Source: Candidatus Dormiibacterota bacterium
GTDB taxonomy: Bacteria; Chloroflexota; Dormibacteria; Aeolococcales; Bog-877
DNA length: 44,857 nt
Reading direction: 5' to 3'
NCBI GenBank assembly: GCA_027313505.1
Contig: DAHVDN010000025.1
Span: forward strand, 1 to 44,857
The notes beneath the pieces were generated by a model. The model saw only the letters and a program-made list of their open reading frames with translations. It was not told the origin of the DNA and did no database searches. The stretch's first letter is position 1. Each line of letters starts with the position of its first letter. Positions 9,523-18,361 of the stretch are shown piece after piece. Position numbers and translations under genes: made by a program.

Positions 9523-9537
9523 GGTCGACCGCGCCCG

Positions 9538-12156
9538 TTGAAGGCCACCTTTGAACCCGCCATTGCTGAACTGCGTTGGCGTCAACGCTGGGAGGAATTG
9601 AGGCTCGGAATCGCCGACTCCGGGAGCACCAAACCTCCCTTCTCGATAGCTCTCCCCCCACCTAACATCACGGGCGCCTTGCACATGGGACATGCGCTGA
9701 ACGCGGTGATCCAGGATTCCCTCTGTCGGTTCCACAGGATGCGCGGCTACGAGGTGTGCTGGGTGCCCGGCACCGACCACGCGGCGATCGCTACCCAGAA
9801 TGTCATCGAGCGGCAGCTTGCCCAGGAGGGAAGCTCCAAGGAGGAGATCGGCAGGGAGGCGTTCAACCGGCGGGTGGATGCCTGGTACAGCACCTACCAG
9901 GGAAGAATCGTCGAGCAGCTGCGGCGGATGGGCGCCAGCTGCGACTGGAGCAGGGAGCGGTTCACCCTTGACGAGCCTTATGTTCGCGTCATACGAACCG
10001 CGTTCAAGGCATTGTTCGACCAGGGGCTGATTGGCCGGGGGCCCCGGATCGTCAACTGGTGCCCCCGTTGTCACAGCGCCATCTCCGACGAGGAGGTCGA
10101 GTACCGGGAGCATCGCGACACCTTCTACTTTGTGCGCTACAGGCTGCCCGGCGGTGCGGCGGGCTTGGTGGTTGCCACCAGCAGGCCGGAGACGATCCTT
10201 GCCGACGTCGCGGTGGCGGTGCCGCCGAAGGACCACCGATTCACAAAGCTGGTGGGTGAGCTCTTGGTCGAGCCCCTCACCGGGCGGTTGATCCCGGTGG
10301 TGGAGGACGAGGCCGTGGATCCCAACCTTGGGACCGGTGCCCTCAAGATCACTCCCGGACATAGCGCCGAGGACTTTGCGATCGGCCTCAGACACAACCT
10401 CCCCGTCTTGACGGTGATCTCCCTGGAGGGGACGATGATCGCCCCGAACGTTCCAACTTTGGACGGTCTTGAGGTAGATCGGGCGCGCGAGGTGGCCGCC
10501 GACCTGCTCCGCGACCACGGTGCGATGGAGCGGGAGGAACCGCTGGTTCATCAGGTGGGGCACTGCGATCGCTGTGGGTCGGTCATCGAGCCGTTGGTGA
10601 CCCCGCAGTGGTGGCTACGGGTCTCCGACCTTGCAGGACCCGCCGCCTCAGCCGTCGAGTCAGGGGAGCTCGTGCTCCACCCTCCCCAATTCCGCCGGCA
10701 GTACCTGGAGTGGATGAAGGGCCTTCGGGACTGGTGCATCAGCCGCCAGATTTGGTTGGGCCACCGGATTCCAGTCTCCACCTGCGGCCGCGGGCATGTC
10801 TTCGCCTGGATCGACGAGCCGGATCGGTGCCCCGAGTGCGGCGACCAGGGGCTGACCAGCGACCCTGATGTGCTGGACACCTGGTTCTCAAGTTCCCTGT
10901 GGCCATTCGCGATTCTGGGCTGGCCGAACCCGACCGAGGACTTTGCTCGCTTCTACCCGACCACCGTATTGAGCACAGCCCGCGACATACTCTGGTTGTG
11001 GGTGAGTCGGATGGTCATGATGGGAATTCGCTTCACCGGTCAGATCCCATTCCATGACGTGATCCTGCACGCCACCATCCTGGGGGCGGACGGCGCTCGT
11101 CAGTCCAAATCCAAGGGTAACGTCGTCGATCCTTTGGAGATGATTGACCGCTATGGTGCGGACGCGCTCCGCGGCTGGGGCGCCACGGTGGCCATGGGAA
11201 CCCAAGATGCACGCTTCGACGAGAGCCGCCTCGACGGCTTCGCCAAGTTTGCGAACAAGCTTTGGAACATGGTCCGCCTCCTGCACCTCATCCACTTCCC
11301 AGAAGGGGAGGGCCGCATCCCCATGGCCGATTTACCATCCGACGACGAGCTTGAGCTCGTGGACCGGTGGATACTCTCCCGATTGCTGGGCCTGGTTCGC
11401 GCGGTCACCATGGCCATGGGTGACTTTGAACTTGGAGTCGCCGTTGAGGCCATCTACCAATTTGCCTGGAGGGAGCTTGCCGACTGGTACCTCGAACTGG
11501 TCAAGGAGCGGCTTCAGGCGCAAGACAGGGCCGCCCTGTGGGTCACGCGGGAGGCGTTGCTCACCACTCTGGAGCTTCTGCACCCGATCATGCCGTTTCT
11601 GACCGACAGCTGCGCCGAACAGTTCGCCGGGGTCGCTGAGACCCTGGATCGGTCGGAGTGGCCCAATCCGGCTGAACGCTGGGCCTCAACCGAAGCCGAG
11701 GATACGATGGCACAGATCCAGGAGCTCACCGGTCAGCTCCGCAGCTGGCTGCAGGACCTGGGGGTCAAGTTCGGGCGGCACGCTGCCAAGGTGCCACTCC
11801 GGATGTCAACAACCCAGGGGACGGGGGAGAGCCCGGAGCTGCGGCGGTACCTCGCGGCGATGGTGCCGGTGGAGTGGGTGGGGGAGGAGGTGGCAAGCCT
11901 CGCGGGCATGGCTCCGCTGGTCGTCGGCAATGTGACCGTGCGCCTAGCCAACACCGCCGCTGCGCAGAGCCCCCAAATCGAGGCGCGGATGCGTCGTGAG
12001 CTGGAGCAGTTGGAGCAGTCTGAGGCGCGGCTGTCGGCGAGGTTGGCAGGTCCATTCGCGACCAGTGCGCCTCAGAGTGTGGTGCAACGCGATCGGGATC
12101 GACTCGAGGAGGCGTCTCGGCGCGCAGCTCTGCTGCGCAGCGCCCTCCAGATCTGA
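9538..12156 (+). CDS. valS: Valyl-tRNA synthetase
   Basis: The 872-residue class I synthetase charges tRNA-Val. The HIGH-type motif is HMGH at 49-52, inside PPPNITGALHMGHALN. An editing domain spans about 180-340 and contains TSRPETILADVAVAV. The KMSKS-type motif reads RQSKS at 521-525 in place of the usual KMSKS; the second lysine is kept, with KGN after it. The C-terminal tRNA-binding coiled coil is at about 810-872. I take the TTG at 9538 as start because metE stops just upstream and family similarity begins at once. There is no clear ribosome-binding site. The next gene starts 15 bases downstream. Confidence 0.96.
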   Translation: MKATFEPAIAELRWRQRWEELRLGIADSGSTKPPFSIALPPPNITGALHMGHALNAVIQDSLCRFHRMRGYEVCWVPGTDHAAIATQNVIERQLAQEGSSKEEIGREAFNRRVDAWYSTYQGRIVEQLRRMGASCDWSRERFTLDEPYVRVIRTAFKALFDQGLIGRGPRIVNWCPRCHSAISDEEVEYREHRDTFYFVRYRLPGGAAGLVVATSRPETILADVAVAVPPKDHRFTKLVGELLVEPLTGRLIPVVEDEAVDPNLGTGALKITPGHSAEDFAIGLRHNLPVLTVISLEGTMIAPNVPTLDGLEVDRAREVAADLLRDHGAMEREEPLVHQVGHCDRCGSVIEPLVTPQWWLRVSDLAGPAASAVESGELVLHPPQFRRQYLEWMKGLRDWCISRQIWLGHRIPVSTCGRGHVFAWIDEPDRCPECGDQGLTSDPDVLDTWFSSSLWPFAILGWPNPTEDFARFYPTTVLSTARDILWLWVSRMVMMGIRFTGQIPFHDVILHATILGADGARQSKSKGNVVDPLEMIDRYGADALRGWGATVAMGTQDARFDESRLDGFAKFANKLWNMVRLLHLIHFPEGEGRIPMADLPSDDELELVDRWILSRLLGLVRAVTMAMGDFELGVAVEAIYQFAWRELADWYLELVKERLQAQDRAALWVTREALLTTLELLHPIMPFLTDSCAEQFAGVAETLDRSEWPNPAERWASTEAEDTMAQIQELTGQLRSWLQDLGVKFGRHAAKVPLRMSTTQGTGESPELRRYLAAMVPVEWVGEEVASLAGMAPLVVGNVTVRLANTAAAQSPQIEARMRRELEQLEQSEARLSARLAGPFATSAPQSVVQRDRDRLEEASRRAALLRSALQI

Positions 12157-12171
12157 GCTGGGGACGGCTGA

Positions 12172-13920
12172 GTGCTGTCCCTCACCTCCCTGCCAATGTG
12201 GGCTGTACTCTTTCCAGGGCTGGGAGCGCTTGTGGCTGGCGCGATCGCGGGGCCGCGGGTGCGCGATCCCGGGGTTTGGGCCCGCTGGGCTGTGCGCTGC
12301 GGACTGCTCGTCGCCCTGGCGGCAGCTTCCTACCTGCTTTTTCGGATTCAACCTTCGGGGACCGTCGGGGTCACCCTTTGGAATCTGGATTCAGCTCTGC
12401 CGGTCACCCTTCAGGCGGAGGTCGGGGGGACGATCATCTCGATACTGGTGCTGACGGCAGCGCTGGTGGTGAGCTTCTGCGCCGTCGATAGACGACCGCT
12501 GGCCTCCGCGGCACTCGGCCTGGCAGCCATGGGCGCGGTCCTGGCCGCCCTCTCGGGTGGGTTGCTCAGTTTGTTTGTCGGTCTCCAGCTTTCCGCTGTT
12601 GGAGGCATCGGTCTCAGCTACGCTCGCTTACCCAGGGCGGCGAGCCATCGGATAGTATGGGCGGCTGTCGCCGATCAGTCGGTGTCGCTGATTTGGCTTG
12701 GGGCAGTGGTCGAGGTCCTGCACTCGGCCGGGACTCTGCAATTCAACGATATTCCGACTGGGACCATGACTCTCCCGCTGGTTGTCGTCCTTTTGGTTCC
12801 CGCAGCGGTGCGTCTGTGCACCGTGGCCCTACTAGGGCGGGGTGGAGCGGACGGCCAGGGCTCGAGGGACGCCGACCTGTCAGACTGGCTGACCGTCGCA
12901 GCCGTGCCCACAGCCCTCATCCTGCTGTTGCGGGTTCAGGAGCTGAGCGGCGGCAGTTGGCCATCTGCCAGTTTTGGGACCATCTTGGACCTTCTGGCGC
13001 TGGTGGTGGTGCTCGGTGCCGCAGCGAGACTGTTGCTGGCTCCCTCCCGCGCCGCAGACTTTGGAGCGCTTCTCTTGGTGTCGGTGGCGCTGGTGCTTCT
13101 AGGCTTCGGATCGAACTCTCCAACCGGGACCGAGCTCGGGGTGGGAGCAGGTCTGTTCCTTCAGATCGCCGCCGCCATCGCCGCGCGCGCCGGACTCTCC
13201 GCTCAACCTGGACCGGCGACCGGCGACCGAGGTGGCGGGGCCGTGACTGCGCTGGTGCGGTTGGGCATTTGGACAGCTTTTTTCCCGTTTTCCCTGGCGC
13301 CATTGGTGGCGTTGGCCGGCCTAACTCTGGCGCTGGACTCCGGCGGTTGGCAGGGGGTCATGCCGACTCTCGGCTACGGCTGCTGCCTGCTCATTCTCGG
13401 ATTGACATTTCGAGCAGGGGTTCGCCTCCCGCTACGGGCCGCGAGGGCCCAATGGGGGCTCACCATCCCAGCGATCAGCCTCATTGGCTCAGCCGTGGTC
13501 TCAGGGTGGGTGGTCACGGGTGTGGCCGGGGCTGTCGCATTCTCTGGGGCGCAGGTCACCAGCCCACTCACCTCCCCCGATCCATTCTCCGTGGAGCTCC
13601 TGGGCATACTCTTCCCAGTTGGTTACCTGGCGCTCCTGACGGCGCTTGTCGCAGTCGGATGGGTGGCCCTGGTATTCGCCTTCGGGTCGCCTCGGGTGAC
13701 GACGGTGGTCAAACCGGAGGCCGTCGTCCTCCTTGAATCGGATCTGGGGAGGCGCCGATGGGTGGCAGTGGACCTCGGGCGCGCTGTGAGCTGGCTCACC
13801 ACGGCTCGGGAGGTGACGATGATGGGGCTATCGATGGCGGAACGCGAGATCGCGGAGAGGCCGGTCTGGCTCTGGGTCGTCACAACTGCAGCGGTCGCCT
13901 GGCTGATGGCGCAGCGGTGA
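12172..13920 (+). CDS. Multi-pass membrane protein, diverged NuoL/HyfB-like
   Basis: The 582-residue protein is almost all membrane helices (about 14-16). LFVGLQLSAVGGIGLSY near residues 135-152 matches the position of the FVGWE-type helix in NuoL/ND5 and HyfB antiporter-like subunits, but the conserved Glu is replaced by Gln. AVADQSVSLIWLGAVV resembles the following NRVGD-type helix. The proton-channel lysines of this family are not obvious. A C-terminal charged stretch and a final helix also fit ND5-like architecture. I chose GTG 12172. It begins a run of four overlapping membrane genes, and its stop overlaps the next start as GTGA. The homology is remote and rests on pattern only. Confidence 0.6.
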   Translation: MLSLTSLPMWAVLFPGLGALVAGAIAGPRVRDPGVWARWAVRCGLLVALAAASYLLFRIQPSGTVGVTLWNLDSALPVTLQAEVGGTIISILVLTAALVVSFCAVDRRPLASAALGLAAMGAVLAALSGGLLSLFVGLQLSAVGGIGLSYARLPRAASHRIVWAAVADQSVSLIWLGAVVEVLHSAGTLQFNDIPTGTMTLPLVVVLLVPAAVRLCTVALLGRGGADGQGSRDADLSDWLTVAAVPTALILLLRVQELSGGSWPSASFGTILDLLALVVVLGAAARLLLAPSRAADFGALLLVSVALVLLGFGSNSPTGTELGVGAGLFLQIAAAIAARAGLSAQPGPATGDRGGGAVTALVRLGIWTAFFPFSLAPLVALAGLTLALDSGGWQGVMPTLGYGCCLLILGLTFRAGVRLPLRAARAQWGLTIPAISLIGSAVVSGWVVTGVAGAVAFSGAQVTSPLTSPDPFSVELLGILFPVGYLALLTALVAVGWVALVFAFGSPRVTTVVKPEAVVLLESDLGRRRWVAVDLGRAVSWLTTAREVTMMGLSMAEREIAERPVWLWVVTTAAVAWLMAQR

Positions 13921-14525
13921 CGCTGGCCGCGCTCCTGGCCGGGGGTGGGTTCCTGGCCGCCGCCATCGCCCTGCTTTCAGTTGGCCCCTTGGGGATGGCG
14001 ATCAGCGCTCTGGCGCTCGGTCTCGGTCTGGGCGGGGTTGCATCCCTCTCGGGCGGCGTCCCTGACTTCTCCGTGGTGGCCGGTGTCGGGACCGGCGCCG
14101 CGGTCCTCATAGCCACCGGTCGGTACTTCCCGGGGCTAGCCAGCGGCCGCTGGCTCCTGGGGAGCTCTCCCATCGTGGGGCGGGAGCGGGTCTTTGACGT
14201 GCGGAGCCTTCGGTTGCTGACCGGAATCGGCGGCCTCATGGCCGCACGCCTGTTGGCCGGACACCTGGGAGCTGGGACGGTCTCGACTCAGGGGCCGGCC
14301 TTCGCCTGTCTGTTCGCCTGGGAGGTTGGGGTGATTCGTGTCGCCACCGGGCGCGGACCGTCCGATCTGGCCCTCGGTGCCCTTTGCGTTGCCATGGGAT
14401 CAAGCACCTTTCTGATCCTCAGCGCTCCCCACTCCGTCCTCGCCATATCGGCGTTGGTGATCACATTGCCCGCGGTAGCACTGGTCTTGCTGACCCGGAC
14501 CGCCCCATGGGAGACCGGCTCTTGA
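13917..14525 (+). CDS. Small multi-pass membrane protein of the complex-I-like cluster
   Basis: Starting at GTG 13917, which overlaps the previous stop, the product is 202 residues with about six or seven predicted helices and one short polar loop near residue 85. The longer frame upstream (from 13758) encodes sequence shadowing the preceding gene and is unlikely. I see no direct motif. Its size and its place between NuoL-like and NuoN-like genes correspond to HyfE (a NuoK-like subunit of about 216 residues) in hydrogenase-4 operons, but this is positional inference only. It overlaps the following gene by 19 bases. Confidence 0.65.
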   Translation: MTLAALLAGGGFLAAAIALLSVGPLGMAISALALGLGLGGVASLSGGVPDFSVVAGVGTGAAVLIATGRYFPGLASGRWLLGSSPIVGRERVFDVRSLRLLTGIGGLMAARLLAGHLGAGTVSTQGPAFACLFAWEVGVIRVATGRGPSDLALGALCVAMGSSTFLILSAPHSVLAISALVITLPAVALVLLTRTAPWETGS

Positions 14526-15769
14526 TCATTCCCATCGGTGCTCTCATGTTCGGGTTGGTCGGTGCCCTGATCTGGCGGTTTGGCCAGCGCCGCTGGCCGC
14601 TGCAGGTGGGGGGAGTATTACTGGCTCTTGTCGTGGCCGCTCTCGTTTCGGAGCAGGGCCTCAACTCGCGGCCGCAGGCGGCCCGACTGGTGGCCGAGGG
14701 TTTCGGGCAGCTCGCTCTGGGTAGGCTGGCCGTCGGCCTGCTGGTGGGAGGTCTGGCCGCTCTGGCTCTAGAGCTTGTGATCGCCGGGAACGATGGCCAG
14801 GATGCCGGTGCCACCGCTCTGACGGTGGTGCTGGGCGCCCCCGCCGCGCTCACACTCACCTCTGACTCCCTGCCGGTGGTGGCCTTTTCGACCGCGATGC
14901 TGATGGGGGCGGTGTGGGTGCGCTGGCAGCGGGTCGCAGGCCCCCAGCTGCTGGTCCGCAGCCTTGGGCGCCAGACCGTGATCGTGTTTTCCGCCCTCCT
15001 CGCCGCTGCCGCGATTCTGCCGTCGGTGCGGTTGGGCGCGGCGCCTCCTCTGCTTGAGGCGGTCCTTCTGGCTGGGGCAGTTGCCGGGGAAATGGGAGTG
15101 TTGCCGTTCTCCGGATGGGCCGGCGCGTCAATGCGGCTGGGACCGCGCGAGAGCTCCTTCTGGCGGATTTGGATGGTTCCGGTAGGACTCCTGCTCGAGG
15201 CTCGCCTGGTTGCTGCCAGCCCGACCTCGGTGGCGACATCGTTGCGGGAGCTGCTCATTGGACTTGGACTGGCGACCGCACTCTTCTGGGGCGCCAGGGC
15301 GCTGCTTGGCCCGGAAGAGGGGCGCTACCCGCGGATTCTGGCCTGTGACGTCGGCCTAATGTGCACAGCTATTGCCTTCGCAACCGGTCAGGGACTGGCG
15401 GCAGCTTTGGTTTTGCTTCTTGTCCACTGGCTCGCCGGAAGCCTCTTCATTGCGAAGTCGGGGGTGCGGCCGAAGCTCCTGGCGTGGATTGGGATATCCG
15501 GCGTACCACCCTTTGGGGGGTTCGCCGGCCGGATCCTCCTAGTGATCACTGCCGCCTCGTTCAGCCCCACCCTGGCCGTCCTGGTGCTGTTGGTGGTGGG
15601 TTTGCAGCTGGGCGCAGCAGCTGTGGGGATGCGTACCAACGTCGCGAGCCGACCCACGACGAGCTCGCCGCCGAGGGAGCTTATCGGGCTGATCGTGGCC
15701 GTGAGCGGTCTGGTCTTGGGCGTGGTACCGGTTCAAGCGCTAGCTCTGGTGCTGGGCCGCCACCCGTGA
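14507..15769 (+). CDS. Multi-pass membrane protein, diverged NuoN/HyfF-like
   Basis: The 420-residue product has about 12-13 helices. GISGVPPFGGFAGRILLV (about 327-344) strongly recalls the GIPPLAGFxGK segment of NuoN/ND2 and related antiporter-like subunits. HWLAGSLFIAKSG just before it matches the H-x-LxKAxLFL helix, but the Lys is not kept inside the helix. GEMGVLPFSGWAGASM resembles the usual lysine-containing VPFHxWxPDA segment, with charged positions lost. The start is taken at ATG 14507, inside the end of the previous gene. TTG 14522 is possible. Its stop overlaps the next GTG. It is probably a membrane-arm paralogue with altered proton-path residues. Confidence 0.65.
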   Translation: MGDRLLIIPIGALMFGLVGALIWRFGQRRWPLQVGGVLLALVVAALVSEQGLNSRPQAARLVAEGFGQLALGRLAVGLLVGGLAALALELVIAGNDGQDAGATALTVVLGAPAALTLTSDSLPVVAFSTAMLMGAVWVRWQRVAGPQLLVRSLGRQTVIVFSALLAAAAILPSVRLGAAPPLLEAVLLAGAVAGEMGVLPFSGWAGASMRLGPRESSFWRIWMVPVGLLLEARLVAASPTSVATSLRELLIGLGLATALFWGARALLGPEEGRYPRILACDVGLMCTAIAFATGQGLAAALVLLLVHWLAGSLFIAKSGVRPKLLAWIGISGVPPFGGFAGRILLVITAASFSPTLAVLVLLVVGLQLGAAAVGMRTNVASRPTTSSPPRELIGLIVAVSGLVLGVVPVQALALVLGRHP

Positions 15770-16503
15770 GCCACATCCTGATCGGCCTGGCACTTTGCGG
15801 GGCGCTACTCATCTACCCAGGGGGCGCCACCATCGGCGTGGCCGCTCTTCTCCTGGCGTGGCCGCAGCGTAAGCTTCGTGGTCGAGGGACTCCAGCTTTC
15901 ATGCTGTGGCGGGCGAGTCGCGGACCGACTGTGCTGGGGGCGGGCGGACTGGCGGGATTGGTGGTACTGACCCTGCCCTGGCCCAGCAACCCCATAGTGA
16001 GCATGAGCTTCGCCAGTCTTTCCGATACCGGAGTCGGGGGAGTCGCGCTCTCAGTCCTCGCGGTCACAGCGTTGGACGCATGGGCCGCAGCAGGCCAATC
16101 GCGGATGGCCGCGCGGTTTGCCTGCTCAGCGCTCTCCGCCTTGTCCTTAGTTCTCTTGGCGGAGCTGCTGAGATCTCCACAGTGGGGGCAGCTCCTGACT
16201 GAAGGAGGTGCTGGGCCGGCGATGGGTAGATTCGCGGTTGCGGGACTGCTACTCATCCTGGCCCCATGGGCCGCGGGTCCGGCTCCGGAGAGGGACGTAA
16301 GAGGCGCCGCGGACTGGACGGCCCGGCTGGCCATCGCCCTGTTCCTCTGCTTTCCAGAGCTGAGGGTCCTGCCCGTCGCCGCGACCATCGCCTGTCTGTG
16401 GGCCGCGGCTCTCGTGATTGGAGCGGCCTGGGCGGGAGCTGGTCGGTGGGCCATTGACCGGCTGCCACTCCTGACCGATGGGCGATCGGCTGCTAGACTG
16501 TAA
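15766..16503 (+). CDS. Multi-pass membrane protein, possibly NuoH/HyfC-like
   Basis: From GTG 15766 (GTGA overlap with the previous stop) the product is 245 residues with about seven helices. SVLAVTALDAWAAAGQSR followed by RFACSALSALSLVLLAELL has the layout of the NuoH/HyfC region around AGWSSNSKYA...R...SYE, which contacts quinone. The conserved charged residues are mostly missing, and the protein is shorter than NuoH (about 320). Assignment is weak and leans on the neighbours. It ends the four-gene run. The maf start is 86 bases downstream. Confidence 0.55.
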   Translation: MSHILIGLALCGALLIYPGGATIGVAALLLAWPQRKLRGRGTPAFMLWRASRGPTVLGAGGLAGLVVLTLPWPSNPIVSMSFASLSDTGVGGVALSVLAVTALDAWAAAGQSRMAARFACSALSALSLVLLAELLRSPQWGQLLTEGGAGPAMGRFAVAGLLLILAPWAAGPAPERDVRGAADWTARLAIALFLCFPELRVLPVAATIACLWAAALVIGAAWAGAGRWAIDRLPLLTDGRSAARL

Positions 16504-16588
16504 TTCCCGTGAAGCTTTGTTTTCTGCACGGGCGGGGGCCGGGCGTAAGCGGTGGTCCATCATCGGAACTGGGAGGCTCAGCAGGGAC

Positions 16589-17266
16589 GTGGCGGAACTA
16601 GTCCTGGCCTCCGGTTCGGATCGGCGTCGTGAACTCCTGGTACGGCTGGGATTGCGGTTCACCGTGGTCCGGCCGGACATCGACGAGACGCTGGCACCTG
16701 GGATGTGCGCCGACTTGGCCGTCCAGTTGGTGGCACGCGCCAAGGCCCATGCCGTCATCTCCATGTTGAAGGAAGGGATGAAGGCGTACGTGCTGGCCGC
16801 GGACACCGTGGTGGTCGGGCCTGGCGGACCTTTGGGTAAGCCGGGGAGTGAGCCCCGTGCGAAGGAGATGCTGCGGCAACTCAGGGGTCACCGGCACGTG
16901 GTCTTGACCGGGATCTGCGCCCTCTGTCCGTCGACGATGAAAGAGGGGACCGCTGTCTCCCGCTCGGCGGTGCGAATGCGTGAGTTCAGTGACGAAGAGC
17001 TTGAACAATATGTGGCCGGCGGTGAGCCTCTGGACAAAGCTGGAGCGTATGCAGTACAGGGGCTGGGTGGTTCCTTGGTGGACGCGATTGGAGGCAGAAC
17101 GGACACGGTCATTGGCCTTGACTGTCAGATGGCGATGCACCTACTTAACGAGGTGGGGTATCCCAACCCCCTCCCGACGGCGCCTGATCATGCCGTGCCA
17201 TTGGGCAAGTCCGCCACCACTCGGAGACCGCTGGCGAGCTCCAACCGGAGCGGAGGGTCCCGCTGA
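16589..17266 (+). CDS. maf: Maf-family nucleotide pyrophosphatase
   Basis: Maf proteins hydrolyse non-canonical or modified nucleoside triphosphates and influence septum formation in some bacteria. The N-terminal LASGSDRRRELL (residues 6-17) and the AADTVVV motif with Asp72 are diagnostic. LTGICAL and the KAGAYAVQGLGG segment follow. GTG 16589 is chosen because it puts the LASGS motif at the N-terminus as usual. A longer frame from 16478 overlaps the preceding gene and adds unrelated sequence. The 225-residue product carries about 30 extra low-complexity C-terminal residues ending in SNRSGGSR compared with typical Maf (about 190-200). It is followed 11 bases later by a lipoprotein gene. Confidence 0.92.
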   Translation: MAELVLASGSDRRRELLVRLGLRFTVVRPDIDETLAPGMCADLAVQLVARAKAHAVISMLKEGMKAYVLAADTVVVGPGGPLGKPGSEPRAKEMLRQLRGHRHVVLTGICALCPSTMKEGTAVSRSAVRMREFSDEELEQYVAGGEPLDKAGAYAVQGLGGSLVDAIGGRTDTVIGLDCQMAMHLLNEVGYPNPLPTAPDHAVPLGKSATTRRPLASSNRSGGSR

Positions 17267-17277
17267 AGGTCGGACGA

Positions 17278-18228
17278 TTGACGGGGGTGGTCACCTGCCT
17301 GCCCCTGGTGGGCGTGGTGGGGGCATTGCTGACCTCGTGCGGAGGTTCCGCGGCCCTTACCTCCTTGACAGTTGCCACTCAGGTAATCGGTCAGAGCGGC
17401 ACGGCCAGCGCGGCCGCCCCTGTGGCGCAGGGAACCGTCGCTCAGGTTCAGATAACCGTCACCAATGTCGGAAGCTCATCTATCCGGGGGGTCACCATCC
17501 GGCTTGACGTACCTTCGGCGCTGGTCTACAGCAGCACCGCCTCCTTGGTCGAGAACGGGGACGCGGTGCGCTCCGCGGACGTTGCGCCGACGTCGCGTGC
17601 GGCAAGCCTCACCTGGGGTAGCTGGACCATTGGTCCGGGGGTGACCGGCCAACCGAGTCAGGTCGTGATAGTTGCCAACCTCCGGGCCACCGGAGCGGCG
17701 GCCTCGGTCCAGGTCGCTCCTCAGGTGTTCGCCACCGGATACACCGCCTCACTTCAGGGGAGAGCAGCCACCCTTCAAATCACCCCTGCGCCGGCGTTGA
17801 GCATGGTGCTCAGAGTCAGCCCGGCCTCGGTGACCGCCGGGTCCTTTGTGGTCTACCACGCTGTGATCACCAACACCGGAAGCGGTCCCGCGTCAGGAGC
17901 CACTCTGAGTATCACCCTGCCTTCTGACTTTGACTACCAGTTGACAGAGTCGACCGCCGGGAACACCAGCACTTCAGGAGCCAGCTATCCGGTGGTCGGA
18001 AGCGTCATCCCCACATGGGCGGGGTTTGATATCCCAGGTCAGTCCAGCTCCGGGCCCGGGATCCTTACCCTGACCTTCGAGGTGAAGGTGCTGCCCGACG
18101 TGCCCCGTGGGGTGTACCAGGCCACGGCCAGTCTTGTCGCGAGCAACGGCTCGCCCACCGAAAACGAGCTCCAACTCAACTACGGATCCCTGGCGCCGGT
18201 CACAGTCACCGGGCCCCAGCCTGGCTGA
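17278..18228 (+). CDS. Secreted lipoprotein with DUF11/CARDB-like beta domains
   Basis: The 316-residue protein starts at TTG 17278 with a hydrophobic signal and lipobox LTSC, Cys at residue 21, so it is probably lipid-anchored outside the membrane. Two beta-sandwich-like repeats follow. One (about 45-145) contains AQVQITVTNVGSSSIRGVTI. The second (about 180-300) contains VYHAVITNTGSGPASGATLS. The pattern V-x-N-x-G-x3-A/I-x-G-V/A-x-I is typical of DUF11/CARDB-type adhesive or structural domains. No enzyme motif is visible. It lies between maf and rplU on the same strand, an unusual place for an exported protein. Confidence 0.8.
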   Translation: MTGVVTCLPLVGVVGALLTSCGGSAALTSLTVATQVIGQSGTASAAAPVAQGTVAQVQITVTNVGSSSIRGVTIRLDVPSALVYSSTASLVENGDAVRSADVAPTSRAASLTWGSWTIGPGVTGQPSQVVIVANLRATGAAASVQVAPQVFATGYTASLQGRAATLQITPAPALSMVLRVSPASVTAGSFVVYHAVITNTGSGPASGATLSITLPSDFDYQLTESTAGNTSTSGASYPVVGSVIPTWAGFDIPGQSSSGPGILTLTFEVKVLPDVPRGVYQATASLVASNGSPTENELQLNYGSLAPVTVTGPQPG

Positions 18229-18262
18229 GCGCTACTTCCGCAGCCATCGGAATCGGGGGCTC

Positions 18263-18271
18263 TGATAAACT
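18263..18271 (+). promoter_or_regulatory. Candidate extended -10 promoter for rplU
   Basis: TGATAAACT reads as TG-n-TAAACT, an extended -10 element, 91 bases before the rplU ATG. No -35 is evident. The transcript leader would be about 85 bases and includes the hairpin at 18326-18339. Confidence 0.4.
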
Positions 18272-18325
18272 GCAAAGCCGGGAAAGTTGTGACGCGCCCC
18301 GCGTTCTCACAGATCTTCCGTGACG

Positions 18326-18339
18326 GGGCCATCCGGCCC
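18326..18339 (+). other. Hairpin in rplU leader
   Basis: GGGCC and GGCCC (18326-18330, 18335-18339) pair around ATCC, with a weaker GTGA/TCAC-flanked stem upstream near 18288-18310. L21 operons in some bacteria carry structured leaders that bind a ribosomal protein. Whether this one does is not shown by sequence alone. Confidence 0.3.
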
Positions 18340-18361
18340 GCACCAAGCCTCAGGAGTCTCA

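Noticed and set aside
9451..10563. 370-codon minus-strand open frame opposite metE/valS
   Set aside because: The sense strand carries conserved MetE and ValS motifs throughout. The antisense product has no recognisable pattern.
12657..13736. 359-codon open frame on the plus strand, in another frame of the NuoL-like gene
   Set aside because: It gives a Gly/Arg/Ser-rich product without a start signal. The overlapping membrane-protein frame is consistent with its overlapping neighbours.
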